Shown here in pieces: positions 7,802 through 15,832 of a stretch of DNA of 64,000 bases (positions within the stretch are counted from its first letter, which is position 1; each line of letters opens with the position of its first letter). Made by a program: the position numbers and the translations under genes. Below the pieces are notes generated by a model. The model was not told the DNA's origin and ran no database searches. It saw only the letters and a program-made list of their open reading frames with translations. The stretch is from Thalassovita mediterranea (GTDB lineage Bacteria; Pseudomonadota; Alphaproteobacteria; Caulobacterales; Hyphomonadaceae), in assembly GCA_019448215.1 (NCBI GenBank), contig CP080408.1, positions 186,001 to 250,000 on the forward strand, in the 5' to 3' direction.

Positions 7802-8245
7802 CTAGCCTGCGGCGGTCGTGTCCGCGTTAGCATGGCGCTGGCCGGAAAGATCCATCTTGTCGACGACCATCCGCGTGTCGCGTTCCATCAGGATAATGCT
7901 CTGACCGATGCGGACGGTTTTCAGATTATCGGCCTTGCGTTCCAGAGCGAGGTTTGCGCGCCACTCAAGCGCCAGCGGATACATCGTCTCGGGGAACATC
8001 TCGCCGACCTCGATGCGGTCTTCGAGAGCGGTGCGTTCAAAGCAAAGCTTCTGCGCGGCATAGCCGACATCACAATTGCGGTCGGCAATCTCGAAATTAC
8101 GGTCGAAGACGGCGGTGTCGTTTGCGGTAAACTGGGTCGCAACGCTGCTCGCTGTCGTGCTGGAGTGAGCCGATAGAGCCAGTGCGCCACCACCGATTGC
8201 GGCAACTGCGAGTCCCGTCAGAATATAATCGATGTTGTACTTCAC
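7802..8245 (-). CDS. small protein with N-terminal membrane segment
   Basis: 147 residues from a GTG at 8245, chosen because GAAAGGA lies at a good distance upstream. An ATG at 8272 (156 residues) has no ribosome site, and the longest frame starts at a TTG. Residues about 8-25 form a hydrophobic segment (YILTGLAVAAIGGGALAL). The rest is soluble, with two cysteines (NCDVGYAAQKLCF) and a region ALEWRANLALERKADNLKTVRIGQ. Probably a periplasmic protein held by an uncleaved signal anchor. Family not recognised. Confidence 0.65.
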   Translation of the reverse strand: MKYNIDYILTGLAVAAIGGGALALSAHSSTTASSVATQFTANDTAVFDRNFEIADRNCDVGYAAQKLCFERTALEDRIEVGEMFPETMYPLALEWRANLALERKADNLKTVRIGQSIILMERDTRMVVDKMDLSGQRHANADTTAAG

Positions 8246-8354
8246 GGCTTGGGTCCTTTCGAGGTGCTTCATTGCGATCCGGTTAGAAATCAAACGCAAC
8301 CATCCCGATTTCGATCCATGCCAACTGCAGTTTTCTTCATTTTTATCAGCGCAC

Positions 8355-8390
8355 TAAAAGAAAAAGGCCGACCTGTTTCCAGGCCGGCCC
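8355..8390 (-). terminator. intrinsic terminator of the acidic lipoprotein gene
   Basis: On the minus strand GGCCGGCCTG-GAAA-CAGGTCGGCC is followed by TTTTTCTTTT. It lies 25 bp after the stop at 8416. Confidence 0.85.
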
Positions 8391-8415
8391 TTCAATCGGT
8401 TGACTATGAAAAGTC

Positions 8416-8580
8416 TTACTCGACTTCTTCTTCGAGCTCGTCGCCAGCTTCTTCCATTTCATCGCCGGCTTCGTCGATTTCTTCGCCCATTTCCTCTGCT
8501 GGACCATCATTGCTGTCACATGCTGCGACACCGCCAATTGCGCCCATACCGATGAGAAGTGCGACCAAAGACTTTTTCAT
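8416..8580 (-). CDS. tiny acidic lipoprotein
   Basis: 54 residues from ATG at 8580; the longer frame upstream has no signal. MKKSLVALLIGMGAIGGVAAC is a full lipoprotein signal with lipobox VAAC (residues 18-21). The mature peptide of about 34 residues is almost only Glu/Asp with two copies of EAGDE-(M/L)-EE, likely a short helix. A strong terminator follows immediately, so it is expressed as its own or a terminal message. It resembles entericidin-size lipoproteins only in size. Function unknown. Confidence 0.75.
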   Translation of the reverse strand: MKKSLVALLIGMGAIGGVAACDSNDGPAEEMGEEIDEAGDEMEEAGDELEEEVE

Positions 8581-8641
8581 GAGATTCCCCTTGTTTTCTG
8601 GATACTCAGGGGTGCAAACGCCGCTCAGCGCGCGCTGTTCC

Positions 8642-9319
8642 CTAAATACTTGATATTTTTTGCTCAAAGTCGAACAGGCCAGCATTCAGGCTGGTGAATG
8701 TGTCGTGCACCTCATGCGCCCCAGCTGCATGAAGTTCATCGGCACGTCCAAAGCCCCAGCTGACGCCCATTGTATGGATGCCAGCATTGCGGCCCATGGC
8801 GATGTCATGGATCGCGTCACCAATGATCAGCGACTGGTGAGGCTCACAGCCGAGCGCGTTCATGCATTGCTCGACCATGAAAGGGTGCGGCTTGCCCGGG
8901 CCATCATCAGCGCACCAGATGGTGTCGAAATACTGCTCCAGCGGATGCATCTCAAAGATGGCGCGAATGCCGCGATGGGACTTGCCCGTCGCCATAGCGA
9001 TCAGCCAGCCATCCTCTGCAAGGCGTTTCAGCGTGTCTTCGGCACCGTCATAAAGCGGCTCGACGAAGTTCTCTTCAGTCCGGCGCGCGACGAACGCTTC
9101 CTTGTAAGCCGTGCTGAGGCCCGAATGGTCGTGATAGTCCGGCGCAAGGATACGGCAGGCCTCCTCAAGACCAAGGCCGACAATCTTCCGGGTCTCTTCA
9201 TAGGCTGGCTCTGGCAGGCCGCAGACGCCAAATGCCCGGCACATCGCCGCCTGGATGACTTCCCGGCTGTCAACGATGGTGCCGTCCATATCCCAGATGG
9301 CGAGTTTGAGTTGGGTCAT
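8642..9319 (-). CDS. HAD-family phosphatase, phosphoglycolate phosphatase-like
   Basis: 225 residues. HAD motif I is DMDGT near residue 10, with the nucleophile and acid/base aspartates; a helical cap follows; motif II is MATGKS (residues about 109-114); the motif III lysine is in GPGKPHP; and motif IV is IIGDAIHDIAMG. This matches the Gph/PGPase-like subclass IA. It hydrolyses small phosphates in the cytoplasm; the true substrate is not determinable. The gene is in the crcB-rluC-HAD-ATP12 neighbourhood. A paired palindromic repeat separates it from rluC. Confidence 0.88.
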   Translation of the reverse strand: MTQLKLAIWDMDGTIVDSREVIQAAMCRAFGVCGLPEPAYEETRKIVGLGLEEACRILAPDYHDHSGLSTAYKEAFVARRTEENFVEPLYDGAEDTLKRLAEDGWLIAMATGKSHRGIRAIFEMHPLEQYFDTIWCADDGPGKPHPFMVEQCMNALGCEPHQSLIIGDAIHDIAMGRNAGIHTMGVSWGFGRADELHAAGAHEVHDTFTSLNAGLFDFEQKISSI

Positions 9320-9334
9320 TTCAACTTATCCAAT

Positions 9335-9439
9335 CTCCGCAAACCCCTGCGCAGGCAGGGGTCCATGGTGCATCATTGAGGGCATGGACAATTGCAAGCC
9401 GTCCACTCTGGATACCTGCCTTCGCAGGTATCTTCGGAG
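9335..9439. repeat. inverted pair of 31-nt repeats with conserved 8-bp hairpins
   Basis: The unit at 9335-9365 and the reverse complement of 9409-9439 match at 24 of 31 positions. Each contains an 8-bp perfect stem with a 4-nt loop: ACCCCTGC..GCAGGGGT in one and ATACCTGC..GCAGGTAT in the other. The CC/GG to TA/TA differences are compensatory. One reading frame gives LWIPAFAGI, the signature of a dispersed intergenic palindrome seen in many proteobacteria. Confidence 0.75.
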
Positions 9440-9461
9440 ACGAGTGCGCGAGCGGATTGCC

Positions 9462-10457
9462 TCAGATAAACAGCTCCAGCGGGTCCTTGCCTGCTTCCTG
9501 TTCGAGGAAGCCAAGCGTGTCGAAAGTCCGTTTCATATGGCCGGACAGAGGCGCCTGCAGCAGGAGCGGCTTCTTGTTCTTGCGCGGGATCTGCAGCGCG
9601 CGCGCATGGAGGTGCAAGCCATTGGCGACGCCCTGGGGCACTTCGCGGCGGGTCATGTATTTGTCGTCGCCGAGGATCGAGGTGCCAAGCTCATGCATAT
9701 GGAAGCGCAGCTGGTGCATCCGGCCCGTTTGCGGGCGAAGCGCGACCCAGGCAGCTTTCTGGCCCGCCTGCGAGACGGTGACGTAATCGGTAATCGCGTG
9801 GCGCGCGCCCTCATCATTCTGGGCACATTGAACCATGCGTTCGCGGCCTTCAGAGCCTTCGCCCTTGGTCATCCAGCACCGTACCTGACCGGCAGGTGGT
9901 TTTGGCGCGCCGACGGTGACGGCCCAGTAGACCTTTTCCATATCGCGTGAGCGGAAAAGATCGCCCAGCCAGGCCGCAGATGCCGGGTGGCGCGCAATCA
10001 GAAGAAGGCCGGAGGTTTCCTTGTCGAGGCGGTGCACGAGTTTCGGGCGATACTCCCCGTCCGACAGGATATCCAGCATGCCATCGATATGGCGGTCGCC
10101 CTGTTTGGTGCCGCCCTGCACGGCGATGCCGGCAGGCTTGTTCAGCGCAAACAGATCATCATCCTCATAGATGACCATTTCGCGCATGAACTGCTCATCC
10201 TTGGCCGACGCCGTATTTGCAGCGCGCGCTTTCTTCTCAGCTGCTGTCGGCTGGTGCAGCGGCGGCAGGCGGACGACCATGCCGGCCTCAAGGCGAGTAT
10301 TGGCCTTGGCGCGTGAGCCGTCGACGCGGATCTGGCCCGAGCGCAAGAGCTTCTCGAGCTGCCCCTGCGTGACATTGAGGCGGCGCTTCACCCAGCGATC
10401 GAGGCGCGTGCCGCCTTCCTTCGGGTTGACGGTTTCGTTGATGACTTGGCTGTTCAT
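9462..10457 (-). CDS. rluC: RluC-type 23S rRNA pseudouridine synthase
   Basis: 331 residues. An N-terminal S4 RNA-binding domain (about 18-75: TRLDRWVKRRL, GQIRVDGSRAKANTRLEAGM) is followed by the RluA-family catalytic core with HRLDKETSGLLL (catalytic Asp), then RPQTGRMHQLRFHM and GDDKYM. It isomerises uridine to pseudouridine, most likely in 23S rRNA. A long inter-domain segment (EKKARAANTASAKD) is usual in alphaproteobacterial members. Its ATG overlaps the crcB stop (ATGA, 10454-10457). A second RluA-type enzyme without S4 domain is at 14976-15713. Confidence 0.9.
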   Translation of the reverse strand: MNSQVINETVNPKEGGTRLDRWVKRRLNVTQGQLEKLLRSGQIRVDGSRAKANTRLEAGMVVRLPPLHQPTAAEKKARAANTASAKDEQFMREMVIYEDDDLFALNKPAGIAVQGGTKQGDRHIDGMLDILSDGEYRPKLVHRLDKETSGLLLIARHPASAAWLGDLFRSRDMEKVYWAVTVGAPKPPAGQVRCWMTKGEGSEGRERMVQCAQNDEGARHAITDYVTVSQAGQKAAWVALRPQTGRMHQLRFHMHELGTSILGDDKYMTRREVPQGVANGLHLHARALQIPRKNKKPLLLQAPLSGHMKRTFDTLGFLEQEAGKDPLELFI

Positions 10458-10843
10458 GCCAGTACCTTCCGCATGATCATCATGCCTATGAGAACAAGAG
10501 CGAGGCCCGCTACAACGGATAGGCCCGCATAGGCAATGGCGCGGGCCCAGTCGTCCTTCTGGATGTATTGCGCGATCTCGAGCGAGAAAGCCGAGAAGGT
10601 GGTAAAGCCGCCCAAAAGACCGGTCGCCAGGAACAGGCGCGCCCCCTGCCCGCCGCCAAGACTTTCACCCTTGAAAGCCAGCCAGCCAATGAGCAGGCCC
10701 ATGAGCAGACTGCCCAGCAGATTGACGAAGAAAGTTGCCCATGGCCAGCCGCTGAGCCCGAAGCGCACAGCCGCGAGCCCCGCCCCGTGGCGAAGGCTGG
10801 CGCCAAGCGCGCCGCCGAGAGCAACATAAAGAAATCCGTTCAT
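10454..10843 (-). CDS. crcB: CrcB/Fluc fluoride channel
   Basis: 129 residues from ATG at 10843 (MNGFLYVALGGALGASLRHG), the usual single-domain Fluc size. Four membrane helices are visible. Family motifs are GGALGASLRH, FFVNLLGSLLMGLL and the GLLGGFTTFSAFSLE block that lines the fluoride pore (TTFS). Fluc channels export fluoride as dual-topology dimers. No fluoride riboswitch was found upstream. The gene is translationally coupled to rluC and diverges from the FAD oxygenase gene at 10987. Confidence 0.92.
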   Translation of the reverse strand: MNGFLYVALGGALGASLRHGAGLAAVRFGLSGWPWATFFVNLLGSLLMGLLIGWLAFKGESLGGGQGARLFLATGLLGGFTTFSAFSLEIAQYIQKDDWARAIAYAGLSVVAGLALVLIGMMIMRKVLA

Positions 10844-10986
10844 CGACGGGGCTTTTACGGCGATTGGGCGGAAATTGACAGCCTGCACCCCAGCACTGAC
10901 GCGGCGTCGCGTCTTGCCATCGACGCGCCTGCCGATACGCTCGTCTCCAACGTGAATGTCCGCAAAGAGACATCCGGGAGGAAAAG

Positions 10987-12216
10987 ATGAGTTACGACCT
11001 GATTATCGTCGGTGGCGGCATCGGCGGATCTGCAATGGCGGCGACCATGGCGCGGGCAGGAAAGTCCGTGCTGCTTCTCGAAAAATCGACCGAATATGAA
11101 GACCGGGTCCGCGGCGAATGGATCGCGCCTTGGGGTGTCGCAGAAGTTCAGCGCCTCGGCCTCTATGACCTTCTGATGGACGCTGGCGGTCACCACATTA
11201 CCAGTCACGTCACCTATGATGAGAGCCGGGCGCCGGAAGCAGCCGAGACGACCGCGCTTCCGCTCGGTATCTTCGCGGCAAACGTGCCGGGCCCTTTGAC
11301 CATCGGCCATCCGCACCACTGCCAAACCCTGTTCGACGAAGCAGGCCGCGCGGGCGCTGAAACGCTGCGCGGCGTAAACGTCACGGGCATTGAGCTCGGC
11401 GCGGCTCCATCCGTGACGTTCGAGCATGAGGGTGAGACGCGGACCGAGCAGGCACGCCTCATCATTGGCGCCGAAGGCCGGATGTCGCCGACACGCAAGG
11501 AAGCGGGCATCAAGCTGCACCAGGACAAGCCGCATCACTGGTTTGCAGGCCTTCTGGTCGAAGGCGTCGAAGGCTGGGATGAGACCCGCCAGGCCATCGG
11601 CACCGAAGGCAAGTTCGGTTTTCTCGCTTTCCCCCAAGGCGGCGACAAGGTCCGCGTTTATGGCGGTTATGCGCTTGAGGAAAAGGGCCGCTTTGCCGGC
11701 GAGGATGGCCCGCGCAAATTCCTCGAAAGCTTCCGCATGAATTGCGCGCCCGGCAATGAGGCCATCGCCGACGGCAAGCCCGCCGGCCCGCTTCTGTCCT
11801 ACTTCAACAATGACAGCTGGACCGATGAGCCATTTGCCGACGGCTGCGTGCTTATTGGTGATGCGGCGGGCTGGAACGACCCGATCAACGGGCTCGGCCT
11901 GTCCATCACCTACCGCGATGTGCGGATGGTTTCAGACGTCCTGAAAGCCACTCCAGAGGGTCAGGCGCCAGACTTCAGCGCGTATGCAAGCGAGCGCGCA
12001 GAGCGCATGCGGCGCCTGCGCTTTGCGGGCCACCTTCAGGCTGCTTTGGACATGGAGTTTGGCGAGGACGCCCGCGCACGCCGCAAGAGCTATCATGAGC
12101 GCAGCGCCGCCGACCAGACGCTGGGCCTGCACGGCTTTGCCATCATGGGCGGGCCGGAAAGCGTGCCCGACGAGATTTTCACCGACGCACACAAGGAAAG
12201 GGTTCTGAACGGATGA
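10987..12216 (+). CDS. FAD-dependent monooxygenase / oxidoreductase (group A flavin fold)
   Basis: 409 residues, ATG preceded by GGGAGG. The N-terminal dinucleotide fold reads IIVGGGIGGSAMAATMA, then LLLEKS, and an RGEW segment follows. The second FAD motif is GAEGRMSPTR, with Glu where most relatives have Asp (DG motif). The third is LIGDAAGWNDPINGLGLS, binding the ribityl chain. This is the PHBH / geranylgeranyl-reductase / halogenase-like superfamily. A hydroxylase on a lipophilic or aromatic substrate is likely, but no substrate can be named. It overlaps the next gene by four bases and begins a three-gene coupled unit with a SnoaL-like protein and a phosphotransferase-like protein. Confidence 0.85.
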   Translation: MSYDLIIVGGGIGGSAMAATMARAGKSVLLLEKSTEYEDRVRGEWIAPWGVAEVQRLGLYDLLMDAGGHHITSHVTYDESRAPEAAETTALPLGIFAANVPGPLTIGHPHHCQTLFDEAGRAGAETLRGVNVTGIELGAAPSVTFEHEGETRTEQARLIIGAEGRMSPTRKEAGIKLHQDKPHHWFAGLLVEGVEGWDETRQAIGTEGKFGFLAFPQGGDKVRVYGGYALEEKGRFAGEDGPRKFLESFRMNCAPGNEAIADGKPAGPLLSYFNNDSWTDEPFADGCVLIGDAAGWNDPINGLGLSITYRDVRMVSDVLKATPEGQAPDFSAYASERAERMRRLRFAGHLQAALDMEFGEDARARRKSYHERSAADQTLGLHGFAIMGGPESVPDEIFTDAHKERVLNG

Positions 12217-12587
12217 GCCCGATGGATATCGAACGCTTCAACGCCGACTGGCTGCAGGCCTGGACGGACAAGGATGTGGACCGGCTGGTCGGCTTCTACT
12301 CTGCCGACACCGTCTACAACGACCCGCAGGTGCCGAATGGCCTTGAGGGGCGCGATGCGCTGCGCGCGTACCTTCAGACGCTGTTCGGCTCCACCCCGCC
12401 AATGACCTATCTGCCGGAAACGGTCTGGGCCATTCAGGGCGGCTTTTGCGGGCGCTGGTATTGCGACATCGGCGAAGGCGGCAGCGAGGGCAAGATGCGC
12501 GGCTTTGACCTCGTCCTGCTCGAGAACAGCCTGATCAAGCACAACGAGGTTTACGTCCATCCGCTCGGCGAGGCCGCCAATGCCTGA
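12213..12587 (+). CDS. SnoaL / NTF2-like protein
   Basis: 124 residues. The sequence shows the small cone-shaped NTF2-like fold: an N-terminal helix FNADWLQAWTDKDVDRLVGFYSADTVYND, then GLEGRDALRAYLQTLF, and beta strands ending with FDLVLLENSLIKHNEVYV. Members bind or convert small hydrophobic substrates; the SnoaL branch includes polyketide cyclases and epoxide hydrolases. Its ATG overlaps the stop of the FAD oxygenase (ATGA) and its 3' end overlaps the kinase-like gene by eight bases, so the three products are probably made in fixed ratio and act on one pathway. Confidence 0.8.
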   Translation: MSPMDIERFNADWLQAWTDKDVDRLVGFYSADTVYNDPQVPNGLEGRDALRAYLQTLFGSTPPMTYLPETVWAIQGGFCGRWYCDIGEGGSEGKMRGFDLVLLENSLIKHNEVYVHPLGEAANA

Positions 12588-13650
12588 GATCCGCGAATGG
12601 AGAGACATCGACGCCGACTGGCTGACAGCGGCGCTGAAGGATGGCGGGATTGATGCGCGCGTCGCCTCGTTCGAAGCTGGCAAGGTCGGCACTGGGCAGA
12701 TTGGCGACTGCGTCCGCTTCAAGCTGAATTATGCTGAAGCGGCGCCCGACGCGCCCGCAACCATGGTCGGCAAGTTTCCGTCAGAGGGCGCCGAGAGCCG
12801 GGCGACCGGTATCCAGCTTGGCAACTATCTGCGGGAGGTGAAGTTCTACCAGCTTCTACAGCCAGACGCGCGAATCTCGACCCCACATTGCTATTTCACA
12901 GACGTGAATGAGGAGACGCATGACTTCGTCCTGATGATGGGTGACATGGCGCCCGCAGAACAGGGCGACCAGCTGGCGGGCGTCAGTCTGGAGGAAGCAA
13001 AGCTCGTCCTCAAGGAGGCCGCGAAGCTCCACTCTGCCTATTGGGAAGACGACAAGCTCGACGAGTATTCCTGGGTGATGGGCACGACACACGCCCCGGA
13101 CGTACTGGACCCGCAGGTTGTCGCGGGCCTCTGGGACGGCTTCAAGGCGCGCTATGGTTCACGCGTGACGCCAGAGGCCACCAAGGTGGGCGATGCACTT
13201 TCGCGAAACATGGACAAGTATGGCGACAGCCGCGAAGGCCAGAAATGCCTGATCCACTCAGACTTCCGGCCAGACAACATGCTGTTCGACCTCTCCAACA
13301 AGGCCAAGCCGGTGACGGTGGTTGACTGGCAGAGCTTTGGCTATGGGCCGGGCGGCGCCGATGTCGGCTATTTCATCGCGGGCGCCATCGACCCCGCGAC
13401 CCGCCAGGCCAATGAGAACGCGCTGGTGGACCTCTACCTAGAAGAGCTCGACCGGCTCGGCGTGTCCAACTATGACCGCAGTGATTTCCTGCGCCACTAT
13501 GTGGCCGGGGCGTATCAGCATTTCTTCACGGCCTATTTCGCTGCCATGCTGGTCACGCAGACCGAGCGCGGCGACAATATGTTCTTCCGGATGTTGAACG
13601 GCGCGGTCGACCTGATTTCAGACCACGACGCGCTGGACTGGTATGGCTGA
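12580..13650 (+). CDS. APH/EcKL-like phosphotransferase
   Basis: 356 residues. The protein-kinase-like fold is seen in ATMVGKFP (ATP-lysine region), the catalytic loop LIHSDFRPDNMLFD (Asp and Asn at about residues 228-233) and TVVDWQSFGYGPGGADVGYF, where the usual metal-binding DxD/DWE is DWQ. The layout matches ecdysteroid-kinase-like/choline-kinase-like proteins, which phosphorylate small molecules; bacterial members often sit in steroid, terpenoid or acyl-CoA gene clusters. Substrate unknown. It overlaps the SnoaL-like gene by eight bases. Confidence 0.82.
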   Translation: MPEIREWRDIDADWLTAALKDGGIDARVASFEAGKVGTGQIGDCVRFKLNYAEAAPDAPATMVGKFPSEGAESRATGIQLGNYLREVKFYQLLQPDARISTPHCYFTDVNEETHDFVLMMGDMAPAEQGDQLAGVSLEEAKLVLKEAAKLHSAYWEDDKLDEYSWVMGTTHAPDVLDPQVVAGLWDGFKARYGSRVTPEATKVGDALSRNMDKYGDSREGQKCLIHSDFRPDNMLFDLSNKAKPVTVVDWQSFGYGPGGADVGYFIAGAIDPATRQANENALVDLYLEELDRLGVSNYDRSDFLRHYVAGAYQHFFTAYFAAMLVTQTERGDNMFFRMLNGAVDLISDHDALDWYG

Positions 13651-13728
13651 ATAACGCCCGAACTGGGCGAATTGAGGAAGCGTCCTAATTGGCGAGGCAG
13701 ACAATCAGCCAGCCAGAAAGGTCAAGCC

Positions 13729-14940
13729 ATGGTTTCCTCCATCTCCAGAACACTTCTTGCCGCATGCGCGGTCCCTGCCCTCACCCTCGGCGCTGCGGCG
13801 CAAAACTCCGGCGAAGCGATGACCGTCACCGGCACCGAAGGCACAGTCCTGACAGCCGAAGCGCTTGAGACGTTTGACGGCGCCTGGGCGATGACCTTCC
13901 TGCCGGATGGCCACGCGCTCGTCACTGAGCAGGACGGCGACCTCTGGCTGCTTGGCACGGATGGCGCGAAGCTGGGCGAGATCGCCAATGTCCCGGCGGT
14001 CACCATGCGCGGCCAGGGCGGCCTCGGTGACATCATCATTCATCCGGATTTCGCAGAGAATGGCACGGTCTTCCTGTCCTATGTCGAACGAGACCCGCAG
14101 GACGACACGCTTTCAGGCGCCGTCGTGGACAAGGCGACGCTGAAGCTGACCGAAGACGGCGGCAGCCTGACGGGTATCACCCGCATCTGGGAACAGTCCC
14201 AGAAGGTGCCGGGCAATGGCCACTATGGTCACCGCCTGGCCATTGCGCCCGATGGAAACCTCATCATCACGTCCAGTGAGCGCCAGAAGTTCAGTCCGGC
14301 ACAGAATATGGATATGAACCTTGGCAAAGTGATCCGCGTGACGACCGATGGCGCCCCGCTTGAGGATAATCCCTTCTACGGCAATGGCGGTGTCGCCGAC
14401 ACGATCTGGTCGCTAGGTCATCGCAACATGCTGGGCGTCGCCTTCGACGCGGATGGACAGCTCTGGGTGCATGAGATGGGCCCGGCTGGCGGCGATGAGC
14501 TTAACCTCATCCTCAAGGGCGAGAATTATGGCTACCCGATCGTCTCGAATGGCGAGCACTATAATGGCAAGCAGTTCTTCGGAAACCATGAGGATTTCCC
14601 GATCTATGAGAACCCGGCCGTGTCCTGGACGCCGGTGATCAGCCCGGCTGGCCTCATCATCTATGACGGCGACACCTTCGCTGACTGGCAGGGCGACGCC
14701 TTTATTGGCGGGCTGTCGTCCAAGGCGCTGGTGCGTGTCGAGTTCGAACAGACCCCGCTCGACAATCAGGGCGCTGGAGGCACCTCATCGACGATGGAGA
14801 CCACAGCGAATGAGGCCGAGCGCTATGAGTGGGACAAGCGCATCCGTGAGGTCGAGCAAGGTCCGGACGGTGCGATCTATGTGCTGGAAGATGATCCGGG
14901 CGGCCGCCTTATCCGCCTGACACCGGGCGCTGCCGATTAA
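13729..14940 (+). CDS. PQQ-dependent aldose sugar dehydrogenase (GSDH family), exported
   Basis: 403 residues from ATG at 13729, with AAAGG upstream; the longer frame lacks a signal. The signal peptide ends at about LGAAAQ. The body is a six-bladed beta-propeller of the GSDH/Yli type: WAMTFLPDGHALVTEQDGDLW, GQGGLGDIIIHPDFAENG, then GHYGHRLAIAPDGNLI (catalytic His), WSLGHRNMLGVAFD and WVHEMGPAGGDELN. These enzymes oxidise aldoses in the periplasm using PQQ. No PQQ biosynthesis genes are in the window. It follows the kinase-like gene by 78 bp but carries its own start region. Confidence 0.9.
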   Translation: MVSSISRTLLAACAVPALTLGAAAQNSGEAMTVTGTEGTVLTAEALETFDGAWAMTFLPDGHALVTEQDGDLWLLGTDGAKLGEIANVPAVTMRGQGGLGDIIIHPDFAENGTVFLSYVERDPQDDTLSGAVVDKATLKLTEDGGSLTGITRIWEQSQKVPGNGHYGHRLAIAPDGNLIITSSERQKFSPAQNMDMNLGKVIRVTTDGAPLEDNPFYGNGGVADTIWSLGHRNMLGVAFDADGQLWVHEMGPAGGDELNLILKGENYGYPIVSNGEHYNGKQFFGNHEDFPIYENPAVSWTPVISPAGLIIYDGDTFADWQGDAFIGGLSSKALVRVEFEQTPLDNQGAGGTSSTMETTANEAERYEWDKRIREVEQGPDGAIYVLEDDPGGRLIRLTPGAAD

Positions 14941-14963
14941 GACACGGACCCATCAGGGTTTTC

Positions 14964-15000
14964 GAGGCCGTCCTTTCAGACCGAGAGGGCGGCCTCTTTC
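14964..15000 (+). terminator. probable terminator of the sugar dehydrogenase gene
   Basis: A 10-bp stem (14964-14973 with 14987-14996, one G-T pair) is followed by TTTC. It overlaps the 3' end of the convergent RluA-like gene. Confidence 0.5.
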
Positions 15001-15713
15001 ATTCTGGCGAGGAAATCTTCGGGAAGTGGTGCCTCAAGCTGGAGCGTGCCGGCGCCGGGCTCAGGATGCGCAATATCGAGACGCGCGGCGTGCAGCATCA
15101 GCCGGTCGGCTGAGAGCCTGCCGGAGCCGTAGATCCGGTCGCCGAGGATGGGGCAGCCAAGCGCGGCCATATGAGCCCGGATCTGGTGCATGCGGCCGGT
15201 GACGGGCTTTGCTTCGATCACGGCGAAACTGTCAGACCGGGAGAGGATCTTCCATTGCGTCTCGGCGCTCAGCGCGCCTTTCTGGCTGGCGGGTGCCGGG
15301 ATCATCTTCTCGCGCCCGCCCCTGTCTGACGGCACTTTAAGGAGGGCACCAGCGCAGACCCCTTCATCCGCTGACGGCAGCTGACCTGACACGATGGCGA
15401 GATAAGTCTTGGACGCTTCGCGCTCAGAGAACTGGGCAGACAGTGCCGCAGCCGCAGGCTTTGTGCGCGCGACCACAAGGACACCGGATGTCCCGGAGTC
15501 GATCCGGTGAACAAGGCGCGGCCGCTTACCATTCGATTTGGCGAAGGCCCAGAGCAGGAAATCGAGCGACTTGCCTCGCCCCCCAGCGATCTGCACGGCG
15601 AGGCCCGGCGGTTTGTTGAACGCCAGCACCTGATCATCCTCATGAATCAGCAGGCCGCGCACAAAGGCGCGATCTTCTTCGGAAATATGCGGGATAGGTG
15701 TGTTGCGGGCCAT
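14976..15713 (-). CDS. RluA-family pseudouridine synthase without S4 domain
   Basis: 245 residues from ATG at 15713 (MARNTPIPHISEEDR). The catalytic motif reads HRIDSGTSGVLVV, with the active Asp kept but Ile in place of Leu. KPVTGRMHQIRAHMA and PILGDRIYG follow. Unlike the enzyme at 9462-10457 it has no N-terminal S4 domain, so it may act on tRNA or a simple rRNA loop (RluA/TruC-like). The C-terminus is short. It converges on the sugar dehydrogenase gene. The exact target uridine cannot be told. Confidence 0.88.
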   Translation of the reverse strand: MARNTPIPHISEEDRAFVRGLLIHEDDQVLAFNKPPGLAVQIAGGRGKSLDFLLWAFAKSNGKRPRLVHRIDSGTSGVLVVARTKPAAAALSAQFSEREASKTYLAIVSGQLPSADEGVCAGALLKVPSDRGGREKMIPAPASQKGALSAETQWKILSRSDSFAVIEAKPVTGRMHQIRAHMAALGCPILGDRIYGSGRLSADRLMLHAARLDIAHPEPGAGTLQLEAPLPEDFLARMKEAALSV

Positions 15714-15765
15714 GGCCTGCTCATAGCGCGGCGCAGCTCCCTGCCGCAACGGGCCACGCCACCCA

Positions 15766-15798
15766 AAGAAAAAGGGCGGCCCCGAGAGGCCGCCCTTT
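15766..15798 (-). terminator. intrinsic terminator of the TonB receptor gene
   Basis: On the minus strand GGGCGGCC-(6 nt)-GGCCGCCC is followed by TTTTTCTTT. The perfect 8-bp stem lies about 35 bp after the stop at 15833. Confidence 0.9.
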
Positions 15799-15832
15799 CC
15801 TGTTATTCCGTTCTTCCGGAACCTCGGAGGAC

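Noticed and set aside
10844-10986. fluoride riboswitch before crcB
   Set aside because: The reverse complement of the leader lacks the conserved fluoride-riboswitch core; crcB appears to have only a short leader.
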